From Paragonimus skrjabini miyazakii (Eukaryota; Platyhelminthes; Trematoda; Plagiorchiida; Troglotrematidae), in the NCBI GenBank assembly GCA_014338405.1, contig JTDE01000205.1, positions 145,345 to 209,344 on the forward strand: a stretch of DNA of 64,000 nucleotides, read 5' to 3'. The position numbers and the translations under genes are program-made. A model generated the notes under the pieces. That model was not told the origin of the DNA. It did no database searches and was given only the letters and a program-made list of their open reading frames with translations. Of this stretch, positions 12,644 through 24,383 are shown piece by piece (the stretch's first letter is position 1; each line of letters opens with the position of its first letter).

Positions 12644-13271
12644 CTGTAAGAAAATGTCTATACAAATATATATGTCGACTGAGATAGAATAAGCCCTTAG
12701 CTCGTTCTGTGTGATTTTTTAACGTGGGGGTTTCTACTGACCTCCAGGTATTGCCTAAACATCTAAGGGGTAGTATTCGGTCACCAACAGTTTTGCACCC
12801 CCGAACTGACATTTTATTCTAACCCTGCGAAACTTTCGGCAACAATTCTGTGCCAAATAATGACGACATCATATTCAACATTAGTTCATAGTGCGCGATT
12901 AATCCGGATACGATCTACTGCAGACTCCTCAAATTAGCAGCTGCCATTTGATCGGTACGTTTTTAACAAACTTCTCAACCAGATATTCGGTATTTCTTTG
13001 CTGTGTACCCAACAAATAGCCTTGTCAGCAGTTAATCCAAGTTAATGGAACGTAAGTTGAAACATGTTACTCTTAAACTTACTAAGAAGATGAATTTTTC
13101 CTCTACATAGAATGATTTTGCCTCAGGCGGTCATCAGTAACAAAGATGCTCTACAGAATGGGCTCATTTTGGATGATATGGTCTTAGCTTTCAACCAACT
13201 TCCGACCTTAATCTGCTTGGTCTTTTCAGACACGAATTGGAAACGTACGGCACAGTACTTTGCTGGATTAC

Positions 13272-13473
13272 CTCCTCCCGTGATGACCAAACTTTATAGC
13301 TGAAATCATGTAAGATCTTTTCTCTGCCACTTTGATTTCTACGAGAGTGCCCCAGTAACTAGTGTTTGGTCCTATTTCGTTATTCACTTCCATAGGCACC
13401 CTTCCCCAGGAAACTGTTTCCGGCATCGTCCATTCTCTACGCTGATGACTTAAAGATAATGAATCCTGGTACA
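13272..13473 (-). CDS. Candidate internal exon, minus strand (possible protocadherin tail exon)
   Basis: Seen: an acceptor ending ATCTATCTGCAG precedes 13473 and a donor GGAG|GTAATC follows 13272. The phase-1 to phase-2 frame is open for 66 codons and encodes a polar peptide (LSLSHQRREWTMPE, GRVPMEVNNEIGPN). The entering phase agrees with the protocadherin donor at 19793. The leaving phase (2) does not fit the 12643-12491 candidate, so the two cannot be adjacent in one transcript without another exon. The plus strand also carries an open frame at 13112-13303 behind a fair acceptor. Confidence 0.3.
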
Positions 13474-15105
13474 CTGCAGATAGATCTTGACGTGAGTAAG
13501 CGCAGATCGAGCGACCGGAGTCTGGCAGCAAATGAATTTAAGTGTGAGTGCATGTAAAGCAGTGGAGATGCTGGTAACATCTTTGTAATTCAATATGCGC
13601 TCAGCATAGTAGACATCACAAAAATCACTCTGAAGGAAAATACAGGCATCTAGATTTTGTTTAACCTAGGTTTCGCCTATCACCTCTAGATGGCCGCACA
13701 AAGCGGTCACTTAAAATGGCGATGATGAAACGGAACTATACACCCTTTCCCTGGGCAATTATTTACCCTATTGACAAATAACGATCGATGGGAGTCATAT
13801 CAAGAAACGTGATATGCTCATTCGTCGAACATTCATTAAACAATTCTTTTCTTAAGAGGTCATCAGTCACTCGTATTTGCGGTCGGTCGATATGCTCCCG
13901 GACAGATTAGATGTAGTATTCCATTTCCGTTTGACAAAACTACAGCACATCAATAATCGTACGCTGTTCATAGCCTTGTTTTAGTCTACAAATGAGTTGT
14001 TGGACGCGTTTTCAAGTGGTTGGCTTTTCCCTGAATTCAGGTGAACGGACGCCCGCTGGATATCGAAGCAGAAAGAGCGACACTCCGAGCAGTTAGGTCG
14101 TCTAGCCTAGAATGAGCAGCAACAGCGCAGTTCCCGACGGCTGATGAGCGACTCAGTCGAAAGTACAGCAAACAATATTGGGACAAAATGAGCTCAGGCA
14201 GTAAACCGTACTTTTCCAAAAGAGTGAGTCACAACAGTCGCGTCTCCACCGGCAGATAGATAATAGAGGTTGAATTCTCACGTAAAATGTTTCCTCAATT
14301 TGGTAAAAGCTAATCAAACTATGCAGACCTCTCGATAGAGATTATGTTACATGGATCCGTTTTTGGATTCTGTCGTACATTTAGTGTGCAACATCAAGGT
14401 ATTGAAAACACGTGTCGATAAAAATCATCGGAAGTTGTGAAACAAACCGAACCGGTTTATCTCGTATGTTGCCAGTGGGTGGGTAAACTCCGAACAAACG
14501 ACTTCCATCTTCGGGAGTTATTCTTTCTAAATTAAAAATCAATTTTTTATCACCTTTTAAGTATGCCTGGCAAGAACAAGACATATTGGTCGAAAGAGAA
14601 CTTACATGCAATCCCTAGCGCACAGCGAACATTAGGTTAGGTTGATATGTGGTTCGCAACCCTACAAGTTCAGATCCGTATCAAATGGGAGTGTTGTATG
14701 AAAAGCACGTGTCCCTCTTGTGAACCAAACAGCAGCTGCAACCCTTCATTCTCACTACCGTGGGCGACGTCACCAGTCACTAGTCATCACGGACTGTACA
14801 AGATAATGAGGTCTCTTTACTCGAACGAATTCGTTAGACTGGTAGTCATGTTTAGTATGAGCCGATGTGACGCTACTATAACTGTCCACTTCTGTGTACT
14901 TACTAAGGCTGGTGGTCAGGCGCTACTGCATTACCCAATGAATTTAAGTCACTGGTTTGCGTTATTATGCTCTTGTGATAAACACCTAACGTCAGTCTGA
15001 CCAAAACTGGCCTGGTTGCGCAACGTACCAATAGATATATGGCTGATTTTCACCCACGTTTTAACTGACATAGCAAGTAGCGAAATGCCGAAACAATTCA
15101 TGGCT
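13474..15105. other. Mixed stretch with possible decayed retroelement scraps
   Basis: Around 14.04-14.22 kb the plus strand, read with an internal stop, gives a segment with DIEAERATLRAV and SKQYWDKMSSG. This resembles the linker between endonuclease and reverse transcriptase of APE-type non-LTR elements. The minus strand is also open there for 60 codons. A 117-codon plus-strand frame (14647-15000) has no recognised homology. Nothing here is firm. Confidence 0.25.
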
Positions 15106-15311
15106 TGTGATGTGGAATCTTTTGGTAGAGCGTGATAGAAAAAAAGACTGTGCTGGTAGCTGGCGTCGAACTGCTGCGAAAGTGGTACTCATTTATAACA
15201 TTCACGAATCAACTGGACTATCGTCTCTTCAAGTTGCACCAAGGGACACGTACGCACGATTCAGACTTTGGCTTAAGCAATACTTACATTGGCAGGTTCT
15301 CATCCATTAGA
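15106..15311 (+). pseudogene. Possible LTR-retrotransposon integrase scrap
   Basis: Seen: a 67-codon frame contains LVERDR, then a lone Trp, then IYNIHESTGLSS. In Gypsy-type integrases the end of the catalytic core usually reads as VER...W...AYN...HESTG..P, about a dozen residues longer between the first two anchors. Inference: a small, decayed integrase fragment with a deletion. No LTR, reverse transcriptase or RNase H could be found around it, so a chance match to a short motif remains possible. Confidence 0.28.
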
Positions 15312-18300
15312 CTTAATCAGTTGCTAGTCTCTATGACCTCGTTTAAACTAGGCGGGCTCTCTTCTCTAGTCCCGTAGGAATACACCAGCATAAGTGGGTG
15401 TACTGAGTTCTCGTGCACAACCCGAGGTACACCACACCATTAATCACAAACAGGCATTGTGCAGCCTGGGAACACTGAAGTAAATTCCATTCCATCACTT
15501 CGACGCCAATCGTTACAACTGTCCTCCTTCGAGAACAACATTCTCCAAAATGTTGTGAGCAGACTGTCTGGAATGAGTAGAGTTTTATTCCCAGATCACT
15601 CGACTGTGCTACACCAAATATGACTTTTCTTTGATTACGATCTTATTGTTTATTCGTGACAACCTCTACTGGGATGAAAGCAATACAGTGACAGGCTGCA
15701 GTTGCTTGTACCCTAGCTACGAAACGACAAATTTACAATTATACTGGCAAACTGGGGGAAGGCGACCGCATAATGCTACTGACACTACTACTTAGTAATC
15801 CGGCTGAAACATGTAGTTTGAGATTGAGGTACGAGAGAAAATACAATGAGAAATACATTGAAGTGCACTTCTACATGAAATGATTTATTTTCCATACATG
15901 AACCAGGCACAGACAATTGCAACAGCCATACAGTCTTTGGATCAATGTTAAATGCAAATAAGTGTGTTGGTTTGTTGCGGTTTTGAAGCGCATACCCCAA
16001 ATATTGATTTTTCGAGTAAACAATCCTTAAGGTCGCAAAACATGTCGAGGTGTCACATTTGTTATTTAGCCAGTCTATCCGGCCCAGCAAATTGTGGAGA
16101 CGAAAACATTTACTAGTGCTGTGTTGCACTATCCTGGTCGTACCACGAGACGCAACCTATGCCTGAACTCGTAAACGTGGAAAAAGTATGACCAAATGAA
16201 AATCATATCAGGGAAAGGCACTTATACGTTCACAAACCTCCTCCATGGTTCAATGCAGGTTCACATATTGATGCCAGCCGGAGTGTGCACTCTACACCCT
16301 GGAGCAGTTGCGAAAATCTTACTACAATTCTACTCAGTGATCTCGCTGACATCTCCACTTCACATCTTTCTGTGTGCTTAAGTTTTGATCTTACAGAATA
16401 AACACACCGTGTGGATCATCCGATCTCAGAAAATGCAGCTACATTCGTAGATCTTAAGTTACTTTTTACGACGCGGTGGTAATCGAAGTTGCATATACTG
16501 TAAACTTTTCGTTGGATCAACTAATCATCCCAGTAATTATTCAATCTGTTCATCAGTTATGATTGATTCCTTCCGACGCAAGGAACGTTAGGTGCAATAG
16601 TGGTAACAATTGCGTGCAGTCAGCTATATAAGCCATTAGAATAGTGACAACATGCACTGTCCCTGGCAAACTTCCATCCTCCTCTCGTTCAAGCTTCCGG
16701 ATGACACGTGTAAATTTTTAATCCGGAGTGTGATGGACTTTGTGCCTCAGATGAGCCTATCGTCAAAGGGCAGTTGAAGCTAGGCCTATGAATCAATGAA
16801 CCCATCTGCTTAACATTGACCTTGCTTGAGCGGCCAACTATTTGAGGAACTTGCATTTACTCGTTTATATTCACTCTTCCTCAATGCTGTCTGAATAAAC
16901 GTCAAGGGTCACTCGGACGCACAACCCTATCACGTCAACTTTCTGATCACTTTGGCCATATTCTCTCAGTTGGCTGCCAAGTTGAGCGACCCATGTCCTC
17001 TGGGTTAAGGAAGAGTGCCCGAACCGGCTGCAACAGCGATTAAGGTGACGGATATCCGTCGACTGCACAGTTGTAGCCAATGTTATTCATATCAAACACT
17101 TGTGAACCAGGGAGCTTTCACCACAACTGTCCTTATTCCGCATTCCGCTGACAACAGCCAGGGATATGAAACGTTGGCTGTATAATGACTATAAGCATTA
17201 TACAAAACACTACGCAGACAACAAAGTGATATATCAAAAACGCTGTTATTCCTGTTACGTTCTAAACACGGATGTACTACAAACCATTAATGTAAACATT
17301 AATCTTACACTTTCCATATCTCGCCTTCACTGGTTGTTGTGTAGTAATAATTTGTGTTATGCCAACTGTTGTGAACCACAAATTTCAGGACAATTATTTC
17401 ACTTGTATCTGGAATTGTATTAGACATTCCAACGAGTGAATCAATTACCAATTTCGGAGGGACATTTGTGGACACTCCTCATCTTTGACGATTGTCGTAA
17501 GGTTCACCTACAGGTTCTCTCCCGTTTATCAGTCTGTTAATCGACTTTTGCCTGCTGAAGTTGGCGTGTTCCTGCGGCAGATAAATTATGAAAAGAACTT
17601 TGTCTTCAAATTCAGTCGTCTTTTCATTATGATTTTCAAACCGCATTTGCATGAGACTGCGTAATCTAGAGCGTAGATTCACTGGTTACTGTGTTAAACA
17701 AGATGCAACATTTGCAAGTAATTCATCTGGAAAAATTTAACTTTTCACATTTCGTATGGTTTTTCGATGCATTAAACACATGACAAAATTACTGGTACTT
17801 AATACACTTGTGGCTATTGAAGAGCAGTCGACGATTCTTCTCAGTGCTATCTGAGTACTATTCAATATTCATAATGTCTGTCAGATTCACTCGGCGCTTT
17901 TCAAAAAGAGCCGTGGACGGAAGTTTCGCACCTACGCTAATCAGTAACATATGTTATTGCTTCAATCAAAATTTCTGTCGTGGTTTACACTATTCACAAG
18001 CTGGTGCGTTCATGAGGTTAGGCTCAATAATTTGACAGTGTTTATGATCGTGTGGCTGGACAAGATCGTTTCATGGGCGAATGGACAAGACGTCAGCTGT
18101 CCGTCGTTATGAAGATGTACACTACCGTTTATTAGCACTTACATGATTATAAAATTTGCAATCACGTCAAATCAACTCAAGTCACGTGTGAGTCGTGTTT
18201 TACTTATTAAAAACTTGAACACTTTGGAAACACATGCCACGGTATGAATTCATTTCCCACATGAAACAATGCTTAAAAAAAGACTGAACTTTCAGAACGA

Positions 18301-19792
18301 TCTGAATAGTGCACGATACTCACAGATATGGCTACTCTCAGCAACGATCAAGAAACTATTGTTTTCGAGCACACAAGGTCGGATGCTGACGGTTAATCAA
18401 CAAGGTTTCAGCGTACACAAGGACATTAACCAGGTTCACTCATTAGGATCGTAAATGATAATGTAACCCAAACGTTGTAACCTGCGGTCCTTAAGTGTTT
18501 GTCGATGAAGGAATCTGAGTTACGTCGCCAACAGATACCGTAGTACATCTATCAGCAGCTATCAGTTATTTTCCTGGAGTTAGAGGACTACACAATTGCT
18601 GGAGTGTCGACTGGTATAATGACTGGTATGAAACCTAAAAATTTACTTTGGATTAGAAACAAAGTGAACTCATTTGTTGGTGGGGACAAAACAAGCCTAT
18701 TCTTCTACACACCTCCATAATTGCGTTGTTCAAATAAGTACATTTGTTCCATCTCTGCTGAGACAAAAAGCAACATGCAGGATTGTTCGCTTGGCCTCTG
18801 GTCTCTTAACCGAGCAAATTCTTGACGCCTTTTAGAACAGTAAGTGAACGAGTGACCTGATATATGCAATGTGCACGATGTCAATAAGGCTTATGCATTG
18901 GACTGTTCCCATGTTTTCCGACATGTTGGTTTACTTTAATGTAAAAAATGCCAACTATGGTTTAACTGACACACATACTAGTGACGTAAAAGTTGATGCG
19001 ATTAAAATACACTGCCCTGCTTATCTGGTAAACACTTCTTAAACGGTACTGATTCTAGATTGTTAATTATTGGTTATCGATGTTGTAGTGCAGGATTTCT
19101 TCGAGAGAAAGTTGACCGTTACAGTTTAAGCATGTTTATTGCATGGGGTTTTCATATTACCTGGTGACTGGAAGCTTTACAGACTGGTGATTAAACGAGC
19201 TGGGTTAGGGTAGAGGATGGAACTGAAAGAATAGCAAGTTTTTTTATGGTTCTTCAGAAATCTTTGTTCTTAAAAAGGTATCTAATATAATCTAATGTTA
19301 TGACGATGAAGTAGTTTACAATCTCCTTGAGTATTATATATCGATATAAATCACACTCAACCAGAAAAGTGACTTAACGTTTACGTTGGTGAATTACTGA
19401 ACTGAGAACGAATGTACGTGAGTGTACTTTCACATCGGAGGCAGCAATCAGTTAGGTCAACCGATAAATCGTCGACAGTTTTAATGATAGTCAGCAATGT
19501 TATACTCATTCTCAGCCGTCTGATAGCTTAGTCCCATAAATCCGCAAATAACTGCCTTCGATATTCCGGAAACAATATGAGTAAAACTTTGTAATTACAT
19601 AAATACATATTTTTCCTCAGAAAATGCAGTTTGGGAGTATATAAATGAGATTTGGTTTCACAAAACTGGCGTTATAACGAATTAAAGTGGTGTGACTTGT
19701 TTGTTCCTAGCTTACCATATCATATGCATTGTGGGTCTGGCATCACTGAATTGATCAAGCAAACTTGAGAGCAATCGAAATAAAACACTTAC
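15312..19792. other. Intron of the protocadherin gene (minus strand)
   Basis: The sequence following the consensus donor at 19792-19791 on the minus strand. AT-rich. Scattered short frames (for example 15788-16129 minus, 16871-17080 minus, 17166-17423 plus) have no recognised domain or convincing splice sites. Confidence 0.6.
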
Positions 19793-22700
19793 CGGCTGTG
19801 TAGCCCATATTCGCTTTGTTTAATGGGCTTTCATTAGAACGTGAGCTAGCCAATGTAACATTCCGTAAGAATAATCGCCGATAGCGGATAAGCAACAAGA
19901 GAACAATGGTGGTCAACAGAAGCAGCACAAACACAGTAGACAGAATGATCACCATGGTACGATCAGATATTCGGGTGTGACTTGGTCCGTTCCATGCATT
20001 CAGTTTGACATCCAGTCCTGCCGCTGGTTCTGCAAGAAAATGCGTTTCCGATTTTCCTCCAATAGGTTGTTCACGGTGTTCGACATGCAGCTCGGAGAGT
20101 ACACTAGATGCAATTGCACCTAGTGGTTGTCGGATTACTCGAACAATTAAGGAGGTGTTCAAACTCAGCGGTCGACCCAAGTCATAGGCGCGAATTCTTA
20201 GTAAGTAAGCTCTGGGTCCCTCGGTGTCTAGTGTTGGTAGATTTTCACGTAAGTAACATATTCCTTCTGTGGTATCTACTGCAAATGGACTATATTCTGT
20301 CGCATCATGTGAGATTAATTCAGCCGGAGCAGGAGTGGAGATGTTTTTGTGATTCTTAGACATGCTGTAATCGGCAACTGGTACACTCCCTAAGTCAGTT
20401 TCCACCTTGATCAGCTGATATTCAACAGTTCCGTTTTCGCCCAAATCCGGATCATTAGCCCGAATATTAAAAACCGTGTTTCCCGCGATCAATTGATCCG
20501 GTCCCAACGTAAACTCAGCGTGATTTCTTGGGCTCATTATTACCGGTGGGTTATCATTATGATCCAGTACGGTTACCAGGACGGTGGTTGTAGCGGTAAA
20601 CTGGATCAGTTCACCATGCATTCCTCCGTATTTTCCTTCTAACTTGAAAGGCGCTGATCGAGGGTTGTCTACAGCCAGAACAATGAACTCATAATGAGAT
20701 CTCCGTTCACGGTCTAATCTCCCTTTTAAGCGTATAATACCATTGGATGAATCGATTTGGAAATGTGTATTAATCTCCAAAGCTTCATCTAATGCTTGGT
20801 TTGATGTACTTGTTGGTAACTTGTGCAGGAATGACCGTCCGTACATAGAGGGATCAGTGAACCTATTGACTGGTCCAACGGCTAACCGGTAGGATAGACG
20901 CGCAAACTCACCTTGGTCGGCGTCTTTGGCAGTAACCTGACCAACTCTTGCCAAGTCTACACCTTCTTCTACCTCGAATTGATAATTAGTTTCTTCAAAA
21001 TTCGGTGGCGAATCGTTTAGATCATCTATCACCAGGTGCACCTCTGTGGTACCGCTCAGTCGTTTCTCCGTTGTCAGCGGTGCGGTTCCATTGTCAAATG
21101 TCGGTTTACAGTCAATCGCAATTACTTGAAAGACTACTTCATTCGTCGTTTCCCTATCAAAGGGTCGTATAACATATAATTGTCCGGTATTCGTGTTGAG
21201 ATCCAGCGAAGATAATGGATTTGACACAAGTTGATATTCGACAGATGCAAACCAGCCTTCATCAGCATCAACGGCTTTAAGTTGACCGACGTAATAACTG
21301 TCGGATGTCACAGAAACATCACTCGAACGGGAAGACAAAGATGGATGATTTTCTGGCACATGAAAAGTGTAGTGTTGTTGCTCAAACAGGGGTGGATTGT
21401 CATTCGTGTCCTCAATCAGAATGCGAACGGGAATTTGAGATGTCAAGGAACCACCGGGTAGCCGTCCGCCCACATTGTCTGTGCAAGTCACTGCGAATTC
21501 TACACGGGAAGGCTGATTAACGCTTGCCTCTCGATCTAGGGGGGTGGTGAGCATGAGCTTGTACATTTGAGTTGGAATTGTGTGATGTAGAGCACGTGTA
21601 TCGGAACTTGTTGAAATTGCACCGTGGCCGGTGGTGGATTTTGAGCTGAGGCTAGTTAGTAACCACATATTAGAAATGTCACCAATTAACTCTCGACCTG
21701 AGGAAATATCTTCAAGCGCAAAACGGCTATCACTGGATACGCACAAAATGTCCATTTCTGAAAGCTCAGCATCCTCATCGACAACAGTGATCTGTGCAAT
21801 CATTGCCCTTGCCAGATTTTCCCTGATTCTACCCCAAGATGGTTTTTTGGCATTGTCAAACGGGTTGTCTGAGTTAGTCACAGCTGCATGTTGTAAATAA
21901 GAAACAAATATTTGAGGTGCATGATCATTGACATCAAGAATGTTAACATAGGCAGGTACACGAGCAGTCAGCGGAAATGGTTTACCATGATCGCTAGCTT
22001 CGATAACAAACTCCAAACGCAATCCTACACGGGGATTATTTGAAAGTTTGAAATCGTGTGTTTGATACGATTCAGTTGGTAGGCCCTTTGGGCTTGAAAG
22101 ACTACGGCTGCGTTGCGCGGCTAAGATCGCTTGTCTCGCGGCGTTACGCAACTGGTCCTTGGGAAGATGTCTAATTATTAGACGTCCATAGGTGTTATTG
22201 TCACGCAAAGGAGCGCGGAAATGTTTTGAATCCACAGACCCTTCAAAACGCTGTTCAACAGCGAAAAAACTGGCTGCGGCTATTTGTGAATCAGATAATC
22301 CTGTTGGATGTTTGCGATTGTGGTCAGTTCTGCTTGATGTCGTCCCTGAAGGTGAGTTGTGTTCAATTTCCCCAGGTATTCTGAAATTTATCATACCGTT
22401 TTCTTCTTTACTGTCCTCATCGTGAGCAGAGAATTCAAATATCACATGTCCAGGGGGATCGTTCTCAGCAATTTGCCCAGAATACCACGGTTGGTTAAAA
22501 ACTGGAGCATGATCGTTCACATCATCAACCACTAATCGAATGGGCAACCGGGCTGATCGCTGCGGTGATCCACCATCAAAAGCAACCAACACAACATTAT
22601 ATTCTGCACGCAGTTCCCTGTCCAAATCACCAAATGTGGCACTAACTAAACCGGTGCTTCTGGTATCCACGGGTACCAGCCACAGTTGACTCGATTTGGT

Positions 22701-23638
22701 GTGCCTGTACAAGGATGCTTTGGGTTGGCCTACTACATAATTCTGGTTGTCATGTTCCTCTGACGGAAGGCCGACTTCTAAACGAAAGTGATGGGCATCT
22801 TGTCCCTCAAGTCGGTAACCGCGGATACCGTTGATTCCCTGGTCCGGATCTTTTGCCACCGGCAATGATATTTTTGTTTGACTTATTGACTTGTCTGCAC
22901 GTACATGATTTGGCACATTGTTTGAACCGTGGTTCTCTTGTACTTTTATAACGACCGGCATCACGTCACCATTTGATATTTGTGCAACAGGAAAATTGGG
23001 AGCGTGGTCATTAGTATCTTCCAGAATTATCGAAATCATGTCGAAAGAAGGATTTGTAGGAGAGCCATGTATAATGGAAAGTTTAAGCATACATTCATTG
23101 GGGTCTACGGACAAGCTTTGTTTTGAATTTGCGTTAACGGCATAATCCGGAAACTCTATTCCCCCTCTATCGATTGTAAGTGCTGTTTCTGGCAGTTTCC
23201 ATTCCAATGGGCAGAGCGCATCTCGGTCAGGTGGTGTTTTTACAACAAGGCGCTTTCTGACTTGGTCGATGACAAACCAGTCTACACCGGGCATTGCCGC
23301 ATTTCCGATTGCCAACAAACTGTTCTCATCAGTCTCCGATGGTTCGTGGTGCTTGGTCTCCTGAGTTGAACTGCCCAAATATCTGGGCAAATCTGGAATG
23401 AGTACAGTGCCGGTTGGTGTCCCCTCCCGGATTCGTAAAATGTGTGGCGATGTAAAAGCCATGGTCGACACAATCAAGCAAAAAACGTTGGTCAGTACGA
23501 GTCGGTCAGGCCGGCACACAAAGGTGACGTGCAGAATTTGGAGGGACATTTTTGCAGGAGGACTTAACACGTCAATGTGAGAAATGCGTTTCAAATGATC
23601 CGGTCAAAAGCGAAGCATACCGAGTTGTGTTTTTCGAG
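19793..23638 (-). CDS. Protocadherin, giant exon with ectodomain, transmembrane helix and start of tail
   Basis: Calcium-dependent cell-adhesion receptor. The acceptor CTTGTTTTCCAG ends at 23639, and translation should start at ATG 23549. The frame opens earlier only at a TTG, and a TGA sits at 23606-23604. From that ATG, residues 1-33 form a signal peptide (core LVLTNVFCLIVSTMAF). Seven cadherin repeats follow. The first six end in the linker motifs DTNDHAP (178-184), DVNDHAP (343-349), DVNDHAP (539-545), DTNDNPP (714-720), DLNDSPP (843-849) and DHNDNPP (996-1002); the seventh lacks one, as is usual next to the membrane. Calcium motifs such as LDRE, DADQGE and DPDLGENG recur. The transmembrane helix is about 1198-1221, followed by RYRR and a short tail. 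The exon ends at 19793 in phase 1 with donor G|GTAAGTG, so 1252 codons plus one base lie here and the rest of the tail is downstream. Repeats 2-4 carry long inserts. Seven repeats resemble delta-1 protocadherins, but orthology is not claimed. Confidence 0.96.
23604..23618 (-). promoter_or_regulatory. Short upstream ORF in the protocadherin 5' leader
   Basis: Within the same exon, upstream of the main ATG, an ATG at 23618 opens a four-codon frame (M-L-R-F) closed by TGA at 23606-23604. It is in frame with the main start at 23549. If the leader begins at the acceptor, ribosomes meet this start first, so it could lower translation of the main frame. That role is inference. Confidence 0.5.
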
Positions 23639-23774
23639 CTGGAAAACAAGGAGAACGAGATATGATTATTAAAACTGAAGTGTGTATGAAGTTTTTTATG
23701 TAATGTTTACAAGAAAACGGTCTTATCTAAAAATTGCAGTTGCACTTTGAAAAACTGATGTTATCCTAACTAAT

Positions 23775-24055
23775 TTATCGAATCAGAAAGATAACTTGCT
23801 GCAGAGCGTTAACATTGCGTTTGTTTTCATCAGCATCAACTGAAACTCTTGCGGGTATCATATAGCAGATAAATAGAAAGAAACAGCAGCATGCACATAA
23901 TCCCAACATGTGTTTTGTAATCACGGTCGCATCAACTAGATGGCTTGTTTCAACATTTATGCAAATATCTACCAAATCGCCAAAATTCAGTAACATCGGG
24001 CCTCGCCCGCGCAATGTTTTCTCGAATGAGCCAGACAGGTTAACTGGAAGAATTG
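23775..24055 (-). CDS. Candidate terminal exon of a small membrane-protein gene upstream of the protocadherin
   Basis: Seen: acceptor GTGTCATGACAG before 24055. The phase-1 frame runs 92 codons to TAA at 23777-23775. The peptide includes LLNFGDLVDICINVE and one strongly hydrophobic, Cys-rich segment (LGLCACCCFFLFICYMI) with a short charged end. It joins in phase to the 24383-24175 exon over a 119-nt intron. I do not recognise the family. It ends 136 nt before the protocadherin exon. No AATAAA is evident between the two, so either a variant signal is used or the exon continues by splicing. Confidence 0.45.
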
Positions 24056-24174
24056 CTGTCATGACACGTTTGATAAACGGTGATGTGGAATTTTGAACAG
24101 TTGGTTCTTGAATTTGGGCTTGCTGATAAGTCCCCAGCTATTTGAACCGTTCTTGGCTATGTTCGCTTGCTTAC

Positions 24175-24383
24175 CATCATGGATGTCAAGCTGTTCTCTG
24201 TAGGTTACTGGCACTGCTACTGCAAATGAACCGGTGCATAATGTGGGAGGCAGATTAGCTACACGAACTGGGGAGCACGCAGGGTAAGAATCGGAAGACG
24301 GCATAGTGGAAGACTCGCAGCTCGTGCATGTTACTCCATGATGACTGAACAAGTATGTTTGCGCATGCTTCAGGGCCAAAGAA
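24175..24383 (-). CDS. Candidate internal exon of the gene upstream of the protocadherin
   Basis: Seen: a pyrimidine-rich acceptor (CCTCTTCCTCAC... to TTTAACCAG) precedes 24383, and a strong donor (GATG|GTAAGC) follows 24175. The frame is open in phase 2 to phase 1 for 69 codons, with a base composition richer in GC than the flanks. The peptide is rich in Ser, Thr, Cys and Pro (HHGVTCTSCESS, PACSPVRVANLPP) and could be extracellular. It joins in phase to 24055-23775. The 5' part of this gene was not found. The frame is also open for about 14 codons upstream of this acceptor. Confidence 0.45.

Noticed and set aside
14142..14165. CTGATGAG...GAAA resembling a hammerhead ribozyme core (PLEs and SINE-like repeats of flukes can carry these)
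   Set aside because: Stem II pairs only if two extra bases bulge or the G of GAAA is used up, and no matching stem III or cleavage triplet is seen. No PLE is at this site.
15788..16129. 113-codon minus-strand frame
   Set aside because: No recognisable domain, no convincing splice sites, and AT-driven composition.
20005..23580. Plus-strand frames of 60-89 codons across the protocadherin
   Set aside because: They are shadows of the long minus-strand coding exon.
23549..23594. A protocadherin start at 23594
   Set aside because: That codon is TTG. The first in-frame ATG after the upstream stop is 23549, and it gives a proper signal peptide.
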